Assembly (NCBI RefSeq): GCF_005222485.1
Contig: NZ_CP029078.1
Coordinates: forward strand, 2,570,001-2,634,000
Length of the DNA stretch: 64,000 bases
Origin: Streptomyces griseoviridis
Lineage (GTDB): Bacteria; Actinomycetota; Actinomycetes; Streptomycetales; Streptomycetaceae
Reading direction: 5' to 3'
This document shows, in pieces, positions 17,511-26,335 of this stretch. The position numbers were made by a program, and so were the translations under genes. How positions within the stretch are numbered: the stretch's first letter is position 1; each line of letters begins with the position of its first letter. The notes beneath the pieces are model-generated. The model did not search any database, had not been told where the DNA came from, and worked only from the letters and a program-made list of their open reading frames with translations.

Positions 17511-19246
17511 TTGCCGGCCTCCTTGCCACCCGCGAGAGCCTTGTCACCGTGAGGCGCGTTCTGGAGCTGGTCCAGGGCGGCGATCTCCGGGTGGTGCAGG
17601 TCGAACGCCGGGGATTCGCTGCGGATCCGCGGCAGGGTGAGGAAGTTGTGCCGCGGCGGCGGGCAGGACGTCGCCCACTCCAGGGAGCGGCCGTAGCCCC
17701 ACGGGTCGTCGACCTCGACCGGCTTGCCGTACTTGGCCGTCTTCCACACGTTGTAGAGGAACGGCAGTATCGACAGACCGAGCAGGAAGGAGCTGATCGT
17801 CGAGATCGTGTTCAGGGCGGTGAAGCCGTCGGCGGCGAGATAGTCCGCGTACCGGCGGGGCATGCCCTCGGCGCCCAGCCAGTGCTGGACCAGGAAGGTG
17901 CCGTGGAAGCCGATGAACAGCGTCCAGAAGGTGATCTTGCCGAGCCGCTCGTCGAGCATCTTGCCGGTGAACTTCGGCCACCAGAAGTGGAAGCCCGAGA
18001 ACATCGCGAAGACGACCGTCCCGAACACCACGTAGTGGAAGTGCGCCACCACGAAGTAGGAGTCGGAGACGTGGAAGTCCATCGGCGGCGAGGCCAGGAT
18101 GACACCGGTCAGACCACCGAAGGTGAAGGTGATCAGGAAGCCGGTGGCCCAGAGCATCGGTGTCTCGAAACTCAGTGACCCCTTCCACATGGTGCCGATC
18201 CAGTTGAAGAACTTCACACCGGTCGGTACCGCGATCAGGAAGGTCATGAAGGAGAAGAACGGCAGGAGGACACCGCCGGTGACGTACATGTGGTGCGCCC
18301 ACACCGTCACGGAGAGGCCCGCGATGGCGATGGTCGCGCCGATCAGACCCATGTAGCCGAACATCGGCTTGCGGGAGAAGACCGGGATGACCTCACTGAT
18401 GATGCCGAAGAACGGCAAGGCGATGATGTACACCTCTGGATGCCCGAAGAACCAGAACAGGTGTTGCCAGAGCAACGCCCCTCCGTTCGCGGCATCGAAG
18501 ACGTGCGCGCCGAACTTGCGGTCCGCCTCCAGCGCGAAGAGGGCGGCGGCGAGCACCGGGAAGGCGAGCAGGACCAGCACCGCGGTCAGCAGCACGTTCC
18601 ACACGAAGATCGGCATCCGGAACATCGTCATGCCGGGCGCGCGCATGCAGATGATCGTGGTGATGAAGTTGACCGAGCCGAGGATCGTGCCGAAGCCGGA
18701 GAAGGCCAGACCCATGATCCACAGGTCGGCGCCGACGCCCGGCGAGCGGACCGCGTCGGAGAGCGGGCTGTAGGCGAACCAGCCGAAGTCGGCCGCGCCC
18801 TGCGGGGTGAGGAAGCCGCCCACCGCGATCAGCGAGCCGAACAGGTAGAGCCAGTAGGCGAACATGTTCAGCCGCGGGAACGCGACGTCGGGCGCGCCGA
18901 TCTGGAGCGGCATGATCCAGTTGGTGAAGCCCGCGAACAGCGGCGTCGCGAACATCAGCAGCATGATCGTGCCGTGCATCGTGAACGCCTGGTTGAACTG
19001 CTCGTTCGACACGATCTGGAGCCCTGGACGGGCCAGCTCGGCGCGCATGACCAGCGCCATGACGCCGCCGATCAGGAAGAACGCGAACGACGTCGCCAGA
19101 TACAGCGTGCCGATCGTCTTGTGGTCCGTGGTCGTCAGCCACGACACCACGACCTTGCCTGGCTGCTTGCGCCGGACCGGCAGCTCATCCGCGTAGGTAC
19201 CGCTGTCGGCCGCCGCGGCACCCTGGGGTTCGTTGAGGATGCTCAC
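17507..19246 (-). CDS. ctaD: Cytochrome c oxidase subunit I
   Basis: 579 residues, twelve membrane helices. It holds heme a and the heme a3/CuB site where oxygen is reduced to water. [12 protein letters not shown] contains a heme a ligand; [11 protein letters not shown] contains the His-Tyr pair of the CuB site; [10 protein letters not shown] supplies two CuB His ligands; [11 protein letters not shown] supplies heme a3/a ligands. GTG 19246 is chosen because it overlaps the ctaC stop by four bases; the longer frame would run back into ctaC. Confidence 0.97.
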   Translation of the reverse strand: MSILNEPQGAAAADSGTYADELPVRRKQPGKVVVSWLTTTDHKTIGTLYLATSFAFFLIGGVMALVMRAELARPGLQIVSNEQFNQAFTMHGTIMLLMFATPLFAGFTNWIMPLQIGAPDVAFPRLNMFAYWLYLFGSLIAVGGFLTPQGAADFGWFAYSPLSDAVRSPGVGADLWIMGLAFSGFGTILGSVNFITTIICMRAPGMTMFRMPIFVWNVLLTAVLVLLAFPVLAAALFALEADRKFGAHVFDAANGGALLWQHLFWFFGHPEVYIIALPFFGIISEVIPVFSRKPMFGYMGLIGATIAIAGLSVTVWAHHMYVTGGVLLPFFSFMTFLIAVPTGVKFFNWIGTMWKGSLSFETPMLWATGFLITFTFGGLTGVILASPPMDFHVSDSYFVVAHFHYVVFGTVVFAMFSGFHFWWPKFTGKMLDERLGKITFWTLFIGFHGTFLVQHWLGAEGMPRRYADYLAADGFTALNTISTISSFLLGLSILPFLYNVWKTAKYGKPVEVDDPWGYGRSLEWATSCPPPRHNFLTLPRIRSESPAFDLHHPEIAALDQLQNAPHGDKALAGGKEAGK

Positions 19247-20202
19247 AGGTTGTTCGTCTCCCGGTTCTTCTCGTGGCTCGTCTGCGCGATGCCGGCGGGA
19301 ACGTAACCGGTCTGCCCCTTCTTCGCGAGGTCCTTGAGGTGCTGCTGGTACCGCTCGGGGGAGACGACCTTCACGTTGAACAGCATCCGGGAGTGGTCGA
19401 CGCCGCACAGCTCGGCGCACTTGCCCAGGAACGTGCCCTCACGGTTGGGGGTCACCTGGAAGGAGTTGGTGTGCCCCGGGATGACGTCCATCTTCATCAG
19501 GAACGGCACCACCCAGAAGGAGTGGATGACGTCACGCGAGGTGAGGACGAAGCGGACGGTCTTGCCCTCGGGGAGCCAGAGGGTCGGACCCGGGTTGTTG
19601 GTCTGCGGGTTCCGCGTGCCCGGGGTGCCGACGTCGTAGACGCCACCGGCACCGGCCGGGAACTCCTTCTTGAACCGGTCCGGGATGGCGGCCAGGTTCT
19701 TGTCGGTCTTCGCGTCTCCGGTGGAACCCGCGACGGGCTCGATGTAGTTGAAGCCCCAGCTCCACTGGTAGCCGACGACGTTCACCGTGACGTCCGGCTT
19801 CTTGTCGAGGCTCAGGAGCTGCGTCTCGTCACGAGCCGTGAAGTAGAACAGCACCGAGACGATGATGAGCGGAACGACCGTGTACAGCGCCTCGATCGGC
19901 ATGTTGTACCGGGTCTGCGGAGGTACTTCGACCTTGCTGCGGCTGCGCCGGTGGAACATGGCGCTCCACAGGATCAGGCCCCACACCAGCACGCCGACGG
20001 CGAGCGCGGCAGCCCAGGATCCCTGCCACAGGGAGAGGATCCGCGGAGCCTCTTCCGTGGTCGGGGTGGGCATACCAAGGCGGGGGAAGTCCTTGTATGT
20101 GCAACCGGTCGCGGTCGCAAGGACCAGGCCCGCGGTCATTGCCTGCAGCAGCTTCCGCCGCATCGGGCGCCGCGGCGAGCGGTCGGAGCCGTTGGGACTC
20201 AC
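19243..20202 (-). CDS. ctaC: Cytochrome c oxidase subunit II (CuA), lipoprotein
   Basis: 319 residues. Signal sequence with lipobox A-T-G-C near residue 34, two membrane helices, then the extracytoplasmic cupredoxin domain. The binuclear CuA site is [14 protein letters not shown], with the partner His in [13 protein letters not shown] sequence upstream. It accepts electrons from QcrC. GTG 20202 is preceded by GGGAAGG six bases away. First gene of ctaCDF. Upstream lies an inverted repeat (20287-20315) near a TAGGGT box. Confidence 0.96.
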   Translation of the reverse strand: MSPNGSDRSPRRPMRRKLLQAMTAGLVLATATGCTYKDFPRLGMPTPTTEEAPRILSLWQGSWAAALAVGVLVWGLILWSAMFHRRSRSKVEVPPQTRYNMPIEALYTVVPLIIVSVLFYFTARDETQLLSLDKKPDVTVNVVGYQWSWGFNYIEPVAGSTGDAKTDKNLAAIPDRFKKEFPAGAGGVYDVGTPGTRNPQTNNPGPTLWLPEGKTVRFVLTSRDVIHSFWVVPFLMKMDVIPGHTNSFQVTPNREGTFLGKCAELCGVDHSRMLFNVKVVSPERYQQHLKDLAKKGQTGYVPAGIAQTSHEKNRETNNL

Positions 20203-20286
20203 GTAGCGCCTTCCCGAGAGTCTCGCCCGCGCGCGCGGCTGCGGCCTGGCCTTACTCCTGGTCGGTCGCCGCCCTGCGTCGGGCAG

Positions 20287-20315
20287 GGGTTTGGATGTTT
20301 ATGCGGACCAAACCC
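20287..20315. promoter_or_regulatory. Inverted repeat in the ctaC / desulfurase intergenic region
   Basis: The 308-base gap 20203-20510 between divergent ctaC and the cysteine desulfurase holds GGGTTTGG (20287-20294) and its exact complement CCAAACCC (20308-20315) 13 bases apart. On the minus strand the second arm overlaps TAGGGT, a plausible -10 for ctaC. This could be an operator. For the plus-strand gene, TACCGT seven bases before its GTG suggests a leaderless start. Nothing else recognisable is present in the gap. Confidence 0.35.
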
Positions 20316-20510
20316 TAGCCGACGCCTTCCGGGGGTTCGCGGGGAGGGTGGCATACGCGCCGCCGGTCACTCCGAAGAGGGGTCGATGGACCCAATAGCT
20401 CGGGAGATCGGGTGGTTTGGCAGGTGCGGGCCGGTGCCCGCCGTCGCGCGGAGCCGCCGCCGCGCCGCCGACGGACATCACCGTGGCGTCGCACGATCTA
20501 CCGTTGCCTG

Positions 20511-22046
20511 GTGTCCTACTTCGACGCCGCATCCGCCGCCCCGCTCCACCCCGTCGCCCGGCAGGGCCTGTTGGCCGCCCTCGACGACGGGTGGGCCGAT
20601 CCGTCCCGGCTGTACCGGGAGGGGCGGCGGGCCAGGATGCTCCTCGACGCGGCGCGCGAGACGGCCGCCGAGGCGGTCGGATGCCGCTTCGACGAACTGG
20701 TGTTCACCTCGTCGGGGACCCGGGCCGTGCACGACGGGATCGCGGGTGCGACGGCCGGACGGCGCCGGGTGGGACGCCACCTGATCGTGTCATCCGTCGA
20801 ACACTCCTCGGTACTCCATTCGGCCGAGCGGTATGCGGCGGCGGGTGGTGCGGTGACCGAGGTGGCGGTCGACAGGTCGGGGGCGGTGGACGCCGAGGGG
20901 TACGCGCGGGCGCTGCGCCCCGACACCGCGCTGGCCTGCCTCCAGTCCGCCAACCACGAGGTGGGCACCGAGCAGCCGGTGGCGGCGGTGGCCGAGGCGT
21001 GCCGGGCGGCGGGGGTGCCGCTGCTGGTGGACGCGGCGCAGTCGCTCGGCTGGGCGCCGGTGGCGGGCGCGTGGTCGCTGCTCGCCGCGAGCGCCCACAA
21101 GTGGGGCGGGCCCGCGGGGGTCGGGCTGCTCGTGGTGCGCAAGGGGGTGCGGTTCGCGCCCCAAGGGCCCGCGGACGAACGGGAGTCGGGGCGGGCGGCC
21201 GGTTTCGAGAACCTGCCGGCGATCGTGGCGGCGGCGGCCTCGCTGCGGGCGGTGCGCGCGGAGGCGGCACGGGAGGCGGCGCGTCTGCGGGAGCTGACGG
21301 CGCGGATCAGGGCCCGGGTGCCCGCGCTGGTGCCCGACGTGGAGGTGGTGGGCGATCCGGAACGGCGGCTGCCGGGGATCGTCACCTTCTCCTGTCTCTA
21401 TGTCGACGGGGAGACCCTGCTGCACGAGCTGGACCGCGCCGGGTTCTCCGTCTCGTCCGGCTCGTCCTGCACGAGCAGCACGCTGACGCCCAGCCATGTG
21501 CTGAGGGCGATGGGGGTGCTGAGCGAGGGGAACGTGCGCATCTCCCTGCCGCCCGGCACACCGGCCGAGGAGGTGGAACGGTTCCTCGACGTGCTGCCTG
21601 GCGTGGTGACCGGGGTGCGGGAGCGGGTGGGGGCCCCGGTGGGCGCGGGGCACCCGGCGGCGCCCTCAGCGGGCCCCGCCGCGGCAGGGGCGGACGACGG
21701 CACCTCGCCCGACTCCCCCACCGACCTCTCGCCCAGCTCCTCCACCGGCACCTCGCCCGACTCCCCCGGCGACTTGCCCGGCGGCTCCGTGTCCGGTGCT
21801 CCCGCCGAGGGGCCGGCCGGCGGCGCCCTGGTCGTGGACGCGCTCGGCAGGCGGTGTCCGATCCCCGTCATCGAGCTGGCCAAGGTCATCGGGGACGTGC
21901 CGGTCGGCGGCACGGTCCTGGTTCTCGCGGACGACGAGGCGGCCCGGCTCGACATCCCGGCGTGGTGCGAGATGCGCGGGCAGGCGTACCTGGGCGAGGA
22001 GCCGGCGGACCAGGGCTCGGCCTATCTGGTCCGCCGGGTGTCGTGA
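20511..22046 (+). CDS. Cysteine desulfurase fused to a TusA-like sulfur-carrier domain
   Basis: 511 residues. Residues 1-375 form a class V PLP enzyme of the IscS/NifS type: SANHEVGTEQPV, LVDAAQSLGW, Schiff-base Lys in SAHKWGGPAG and the reactive Cys in SSGSSCTSST. A low-complexity Ser/Pro/Gly linker (about 375-430) leads to a C-terminal TusA/SirA fold beginning VVDALGRRCPIPVIELAK, with the persulfide-accepting Cys in the CPxP motif. The fusion implies direct relay of sulfane sulfur. GTG 20511 gives the conserved start V-S-Y-F-D-A-A; there is no Shine-Dalgarno. Confidence 0.9.
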   Translation: MSYFDAASAAPLHPVARQGLLAALDDGWADPSRLYREGRRARMLLDAARETAAEAVGCRFDELVFTSSGTRAVHDGIAGATAGRRRVGRHLIVSSVEHSSVLHSAERYAAAGGAVTEVAVDRSGAVDAEGYARALRPDTALACLQSANHEVGTEQPVAAVAEACRAAGVPLLVDAAQSLGWAPVAGAWSLLAASAHKWGGPAGVGLLVVRKGVRFAPQGPADERESGRAAGFENLPAIVAAAASLRAVRAEAAREAARLRELTARIRARVPALVPDVEVVGDPERRLPGIVTFSCLYVDGETLLHELDRAGFSVSSGSSCTSSTLTPSHVLRAMGVLSEGNVRISLPPGTPAEEVERFLDVLPGVVTGVRERVGAPVGAGHPAAPSAGPAAAGADDGTSPDSPTDLSPSSSTGTSPDSPGDLPGGSVSGAPAEGPAGGALVVDALGRRCPIPVIELAKVIGDVPVGGTVLVLADDEAARLDIPAWCEMRGQAYLGEEPADQGSAYLVRRVS

Positions 22047-22065
22047 TCCGCGACCGGAGCCTCGT

Positions 22066-23040
22066 CTAGACGAGGTGCGCACGCACCTCGGCGGCGGCCT
22101 CGTGGCCGTACGCCTTGGTGAAGCGGTCCATGAAGTTGGCGCGGCGCAGCTGGTACTCCTGGGTGCCGACCGTCTCGATGACGAGGGTGGCCAGCATGCA
22201 GCCGACCTGGGCGGCGCGCTCGTGGGAGACGCCCCAGGCGAGCCCGGAGAGGAAACCGGCCCGGAAGGCGTCGCCGACTCCGGTGGGGTCGGCCTTGCGC
22301 TCCTCCTCGGCGCAGCCGACCTCGATCGGGTCCTGGCCGACCGCCTCGATGCGGACGCCGCGCGAGCCGAGGGTGGTGACGCGGTGGCCGACCTTGCCGA
22401 GGATCTCCTCGTCGCTCCAGCCGGTCTTGGACTCGATGAGGCCCTTCTCGTACTCGTTGGAGAAGAGGTACGTGGCGCCGTCCAGCAGGATGCGGATCTC
22501 GTCGCCGTTCATCCGGGCGATCTGCTGGGAGAAGTCGGCGGCGAACGGGATGGAGCGGGAGCGGCACTCCTCCGTGTGGCGGAGCATCGCCTCCGGGTCG
22601 TCGGCGCCGATCAGGACCAGGTCGAGGCCGCCGACGCGGTCGGCGACGGTCTTCAGCTCGATGAGCCTGGCCTCGCTCATCGCGCCGGTGTAGAAGGAGC
22701 CGATCTGGTTGTGGGAGGCGTCCGTGGTGCACACGAAGCGGGCGGTGTGCAGGGTCTCGGAGATGCGCACCGAGTCGGTGTCGACGCCGTGCCGCTCCAG
22801 CCAGGCGCGGTACTCGTCGAAGTCGAAGCCGGCGGCGCCGACCAGCAGCGGGGTGGCGCCGAGCTGGCCCATTCCGAAGGCGATGTTCGCGCCGACGCCG
22901 CCCCTGCGTACGTCCAGGTTGTCGACCAGGAACGACAGCGAGACCGTGTGCAGCTGGTCCGCGACCAACTGGTCGGCGAAGCGGCCGGGGAAGGTCATGA
23001 GGTGGTCGGTGGCGATGGAGCCGGTGACTGCGATGCGCAC
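22066..23040 (-). CDS. adoK: Adenosine kinase (PfkB/ribokinase family)
   Basis: 324 residues. It begins MRIAVTGSIATDHLMTFPGRF and contains RRGGVGANIAFGMGQLG and the catalytic-base/anion-hole motif DPTGVGDAFRAGFL. The sequence parallels M. tuberculosis adenosine kinase Rv2202c along its length, as I recall that protein, which is why I name it rather than call it a generic sugar kinase. The reaction is ATP-dependent phosphorylation of adenosine to AMP (purine salvage). The position near ctaC is the same in mycobacteria. Confidence 0.85.
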   Translation of the reverse strand: MRIAVTGSIATDHLMTFPGRFADQLVADQLHTVSLSFLVDNLDVRRGGVGANIAFGMGQLGATPLLVGAAGFDFDEYRAWLERHGVDTDSVRISETLHTARFVCTTDASHNQIGSFYTGAMSEARLIELKTVADRVGGLDLVLIGADDPEAMLRHTEECRSRSIPFAADFSQQIARMNGDEIRILLDGATYLFSNEYEKGLIESKTGWSDEEILGKVGHRVTTLGSRGVRIEAVGQDPIEVGCAEEERKADPTGVGDAFRAGFLSGLAWGVSHERAAQVGCMLATLVIETVGTQEYQLRRANFMDRFTKAYGHEAAAEVRAHLV

Positions 23041-23170
23041 GGCGTGGACTCTCCTGGGGGGAGGTGGAATGACAGTTCACGCTACCGGGTGGGCCGCACC
23101 CGTTGAAGCGGCGAAAACTACCCGATAGTAGATCTTTCTTCGCGGCTCCGTCCGTGCCTACGGTTCGGCT

Positions 23171-23380
23171 ATGACGAACCTCAAGTTCCACTCCTCGTCC
23201 CCGGCGGACCTGGAAGGCGATCTGGCGTCGCTGCGCGGTGACTGCGCGCGGATGGCGTCGCACTGGTCGGTCCCGGCCGAGACCGTGGCCGAGCCGGTCT
23301 CTCCCGCGCTGATCAACGGGGTGCGGGTGCCGGCGGGTTCGGCCCGGCTGCTGGACTCGATGTCGGACTACGGCGACTGA
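23171..23380 (+). CDS. Small conserved hypothetical protein
   Basis: 69 residues, soluble, beginning MTNLKFHSSSPADLEGDL and ending MSDYGD, with no cysteine pair, membrane helix or catalytic motif. No ribosome-binding site precedes the ATG; TACGGT lies six bases upstream and could be a -10 of a leaderless transcript. It is flanked by divergent adoK and the large membrane protein. Function unknown; codon use fits a real gene. Confidence 0.65.
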   Translation: MTNLKFHSSSPADLEGDLASLRGDCARMASHWSVPAETVAEPVSPALINGVRVPAGSARLLDSMSDYGD

Positions 23381-23597
23381 GTCCCGCCCGCCCTCCGCGC
23401 CCCGATCCCCGCGACGCGCCCTCCTCGGAGGGCGCGTCTCCGCGTGAGGGCGCGTCGCGGGGGGAACCGTGCGCTCCCCTGCCGCGTCTCATCGCCGTCC
23501 CTCGTAAAGAGGATGCGGGATACGACCCCTCGACCGTCGCCTTTGTCAGGGCCAGGTCAGGGTCGGAGGAGAGTTGCGGAGCCGAAGGAGCGATGCG

Positions 23598-25565
23598 GTG
23601 AACACCGACCGACCCGACCACGACGACGAGACCGGCCCCGAGCGGCAGACGGGACCCGCGGCGGCGGACGCGGCGGGAGAACCGGCGGCGGAGGAGGCTC
23701 AGGCGGCGTCCGGTGCTCAGGCGAAACCGGCGACGCCCGGTGCTCAGGCGGCGTCCGGTGCTCAGGCGAAACCGGCGGCGCCCGACGCTCAGGCGGCGTC
23801 CGGTGCTCAGGCGGAACCCGCGGTGTCCGGGGCTCCGCGGGGCGCGAAGGCGACGGTGCCCGCGGCCGACGAGGCGCCACCGGCGCAGGCGCAGGGGCAG
23901 GACGAGGCCGCGCGGTCCGGCCCGAAGGACACCGGGGCGCGGGCGGCGGCCGGTACCGGGGAACGGACGGGCACCGACCCCGACCCCGCTGGGGCCGACG
24001 GGCGGCGGGAGCCCGTCGCTGGTTCCGGCCAGGACCGGGTGCCGGACGTCAGCGGTGACGCGGGCGCCTCCGACGGCGGCGGGCTCACCACCCGGCCGCC
24101 CCGGCGGTGGTCGCCCGTGCTCATCGCCTCGGTGGCCGCCGCCGTGCTGCTGGTCGGCGGGGGCGGGGCGTACCTCGCGTCGTCGGTCTCCGGGGACCGG
24201 ACGGCGTCCGCCGGGGCCGGCGGAGCGGACGGCAGCCCTCCCCCGCCGCTCGCCCTCGACGGGTACGACACCGGCGGCGGAGGCGACTCGCGCGGCATCG
24301 CGGCCGGGGAGCCGAACCCGTACGGCGTCCACTACCGCGCGGACGGCGATCTGCCCGCCGGTCCCGGTTCCGCGCCCGTCTACCGGGCGTCGGGCGAGGT
24401 GACGGAGGCCGAGGTCGCCCGGCTGGCGAAGGCGCTCGGCCTCGACGGGACGCCGGTGGCCCGGGGGGAGTCCTGGCAGGTCGGGTCGGTCAAGGACGGC
24501 TCGGGCCCTGACCTGACCGTGGACAGGGCCGCGCCCGGCACCTGGACCTTCCACCGGTACGCGGCGGGCACGGACGCCTGCGGCGCCGCCGTCACCTGCG
24601 CCGAGGACCCGGCGGGCCCGGCCGCGGAGCCGGTGGACACGGCCGCCGCGGAGAAGGCCGCCGCGCCGGTCCTCAAGGCGATCGGGCAGGACGGCGCGAA
24701 GCTCGACGCGGGCCAGGTGAGGGGCGCCCAGCGGGTGGTGAACGCCGATCCGGTGGTCGGCGGGCTGCCCACCTACGGCTGGACGACCGGGCTCACGGTC
24801 GGCGCGAGCGGCGAACTCGTCGGCGGCACCGGCCGGTTGAAGGCGCCGGTGGAGGGCGCGAGCTACCCGGTGCTCGGCGCGGCGAGGACCCTCGCGCTGC
24901 TGAACGCGGCGCCTGAGGCAGGCCACCGGATGGGCATCGGCGGCTGCGCGAGCGCCGTCCCGCTCAAGGACCGGCTGGAGCAGCCGTGCGGGAGCGGCGC
25001 GGGGACCGGTACCGGCACCTCCGATGTCCCGTCGGGCGGGACGGCGACCGTCGAGGACGCCGTGTTCGGGCTCGCCCTGCGGACGCGGCAGGGGCAGCCG
25101 CTGCTGGTGCCGTCCTGGCTGTTCCAGGTGCGGGGCGCGGACGGGCGCGGGGTGTTCACGGCCGCCCATCCGGCCGTCGATCCGGCGTACCTGACGTCAC
25201 CGTCGTCACCGTCGTCACCGTCGTCGGCCGTGCCCTCGGCGCCCTCGGCCAGTGGGTCCGCGGGGCCGCGTGACGTCGAGGTGGACGGCTACACGGCCGA
25301 GGGGCGGGAGTTGACCGTGGGCTTCACGGGCGGGGTGTGCGCCGACTACACGGCGACGGCCGAGGAGAGCGCGGGCGCGGTGACCGTGAAGGTGACCGAG
25401 CGGCCCTGGAAGGGCAAGGTCTGCGTGATGATCGCCAAGGAGATGCGGCAGAAGGTGACGCTGGACGCGCCGCTCGGCGGCCGGAAGGTCGTGGGCACCG
25501 GCGGCGAGGGCGTCGCGCCGCTGAAGGCCGGCGCGCGGCTCCCGGAGGCGTCGGACGCGCGGTGA
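23598..25565 (+). CDS. Large single-pass membrane protein with repetitive cytoplasmic N-terminus
   Basis: About 655 residues. An Ala/Gly/Pro-rich N-terminus (about 1-165) contains three 15-residue repeats; one membrane helix (VLIASVAAAVLLVGGGGAYL, about 175-195) follows; the remaining 450 residues are predicted extracytoplasmic and carry several conserved Cys (for example DACGAAVTC and GVCADYTAT), suggesting disulfides. GTG 23598 is preceded by AAGGAG at seven bases. No enzymatic motif was recognised. Similar proteins occur at this position in other streptomycetes. It is convergent with the Fe-S assembly gene, with a strong hairpin between. Confidence 0.75.
   Translation: MNTDRPDHDDETGPERQTGPAAADAAGEPAAEEAQAASGAQAKPATPGAQAASGAQAKPAAPDAQAASGAQAEPAVSGAPRGAKATVPAADEAPPAQAQGQDEAARSGPKDTGARAAAGTGERTGTDPDPAGADGRREPVAGSGQDRVPDVSGDAGASDGGGLTTRPPRRWSPVLIASVAAAVLLVGGGGAYLASSVSGDRTASAGAGGADGSPPPPLALDGYDTGGGGDSRGIAAGEPNPYGVHYRADGDLPAGPGSAPVYRASGEVTEAEVARLAKALGLDGTPVARGESWQVGSVKDGSGPDLTVDRAAPGTWTFHRYAAGTDACGAAVTCAEDPAGPAAEPVDTAAAEKAAAPVLKAIGQDGAKLDAGQVRGAQRVVNADPVVGGLPTYGWTTGLTVGASGELVGGTGRLKAPVEGASYPVLGAARTLALLNAAPEAGHRMGIGGCASAVPLKDRLEQPCGSGAGTGTGTSDVPSGGTATVEDAVFGLALRTRQGQPLLVPSWLFQVRGADGRGVFTAAHPAVDPAYLTSPSSPSSPSSAVPSAPSASGSAGPRDVEVDGYTAEGRELTVGFTGGVCADYTATAEESAGAVTVKVTERPWKGKVCVMIAKEMRQKVTLDAPLGGRKVVGTGGEGVAPLKAGARLPEASDAR
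23697..23831 (+). repeat. Three in-frame 45-bp tandem repeats
   Basis: Three consecutive 45-bp units encode AQAASGAQAKPATPG and two variants (ending KPAAPD and EPAVSG) near the N-terminus of the large membrane protein. Confidence 0.9.
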
Positions 25566-25600
25566 CCCGGACGCCGTCGGCGCGGCGGCGGTGCGCGGGA

Positions 25601-25647
25601 CATGACGGAGGCGGCGACCCGGTCGTGGGGTCGCCGCCTCCGTCATG
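25601..25647. terminator. Perfect 20-bp bidirectional terminator
   Basis: A 20-base arm (25601-25620) pairs perfectly with 25628-25647 around a 7-base loop, between the convergent large membrane protein and Fe-S assembly genes. Confidence 0.85.
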
Positions 25648-25661
25648 GCGCGCGGGGTGGC

Positions 25662-26018
25662 TCAGTTGAAGGAGTCACCGCAGGCGCAGGAGCCCGTCGC
25701 GTTCGGGTTGTCGATCGTGAAGCCCTGCTTCTCGATGGTGTCGACGAAGTCGATGGAGGCGCCGCCCAGGTACGGGGCGCTCATGCGGTCGGTGACGACC
25801 TTGACGCCGCCGAAGTCCTTCACCACGTCGCCGTCGAGCGAGCGCTCGTCGAAGAACAGCTGGTAGCGCAGGCCGGAGCAGCCGCCGGGCTGGACGGCGA
25901 CCCGCAGGGCGAGGTCCTCGCGGCCTTCCTGGTCGAGCAGGGCCTTGACCTTCGCCGCGGCGGCGTCGGACAGGATGATGCCGTCGGTGACGGTGCTGGT
26001 CTCGTCCGATACGGACAT
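25662..26018 (-). CDS. erpA: A-type iron-sulfur cluster insertion protein (ErpA/HesB family)
   Basis: 118 residues with the three invariant cysteines of A-type carriers: one in QPGGCSGLRY and two in the C-terminal GSCACGDSF. It carries or inserts Fe-S clusters into apo-targets. ATG 26018 has GGGAGAG six bases upstream. It diverges from nadA, which encodes a [4Fe-4S] enzyme, across a 317-base intergenic region (26019-26335), and lies near the cysteine desulfurase. The gene symbol follows common annotation; the true in vivo target is not shown. Confidence 0.9.
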   Translation of the reverse strand: MSVSDETSTVTDGIILSDAAAAKVKALLDQEGREDLALRVAVQPGGCSGLRYQLFFDERSLDGDVVKDFGGVKVVTDRMSAPYLGGASIDFVDTIEKQGFTIDNPNATGSCACGDSFN

Positions 26019-26200
26019 CTACATCTCTCCCGGGTTGTACGGAGACTGCTTGCCGACGTGGTCAACCGTCGGGGCCGCTGATTCATTCCGCGCGGAGCAC
26101 AGGTCTTTGCGGAGCGCTTGTCTTTTCGGCTGTCACTTCATGCTCGCACACACCCGGGGAAGCGAACAGCGACCGCCGCCGCCGGGAACGGCCGCCGGGA

Positions 26201-26255
26201 TTCACGTCACATGGACGTTATCGCCGTCGTCAAAGTGACGTGAAGCGGATATGAT
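26201..26255 (+). promoter_or_regulatory. Putative nadA promoter with 10-bp dyad operator
   Basis: TTCACGTCAC (26201-26210) and its exact complement GTGACGTGAA (26235-26244) are separated by 24 bases. The right arm ends five bases before TATGAT (26250-26255), an excellent -10. A second, smaller dyad, CGTCA-N3-TGACG, overlaps the right arm. This looks like an operator controlling nadA. Otherwise the erpA-nadA gap (26019-26335) shows no further feature. Confidence 0.5.
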
Positions 26256-26335
26256 AGATAGCGTCATTTCGACGAGAAGTGCCGCCGCTCCGACCTCCCG
26301 GACCGGCGGGCCGCAGAACAGAAAGGGTGCGTGTC

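Noticed and set aside
22060..22075. 16-bp palindrome CCTCGTCTAGACGAGG at the adoK stop
   Set aside because: It has no loop and no following T-run; possible weak terminator between convergent genes but not listed as one.
23697..23831. CRISPR-like array
   Set aside because: The repeats are contiguous, in frame and have no spacers; they are protein-coding tandem repeats.
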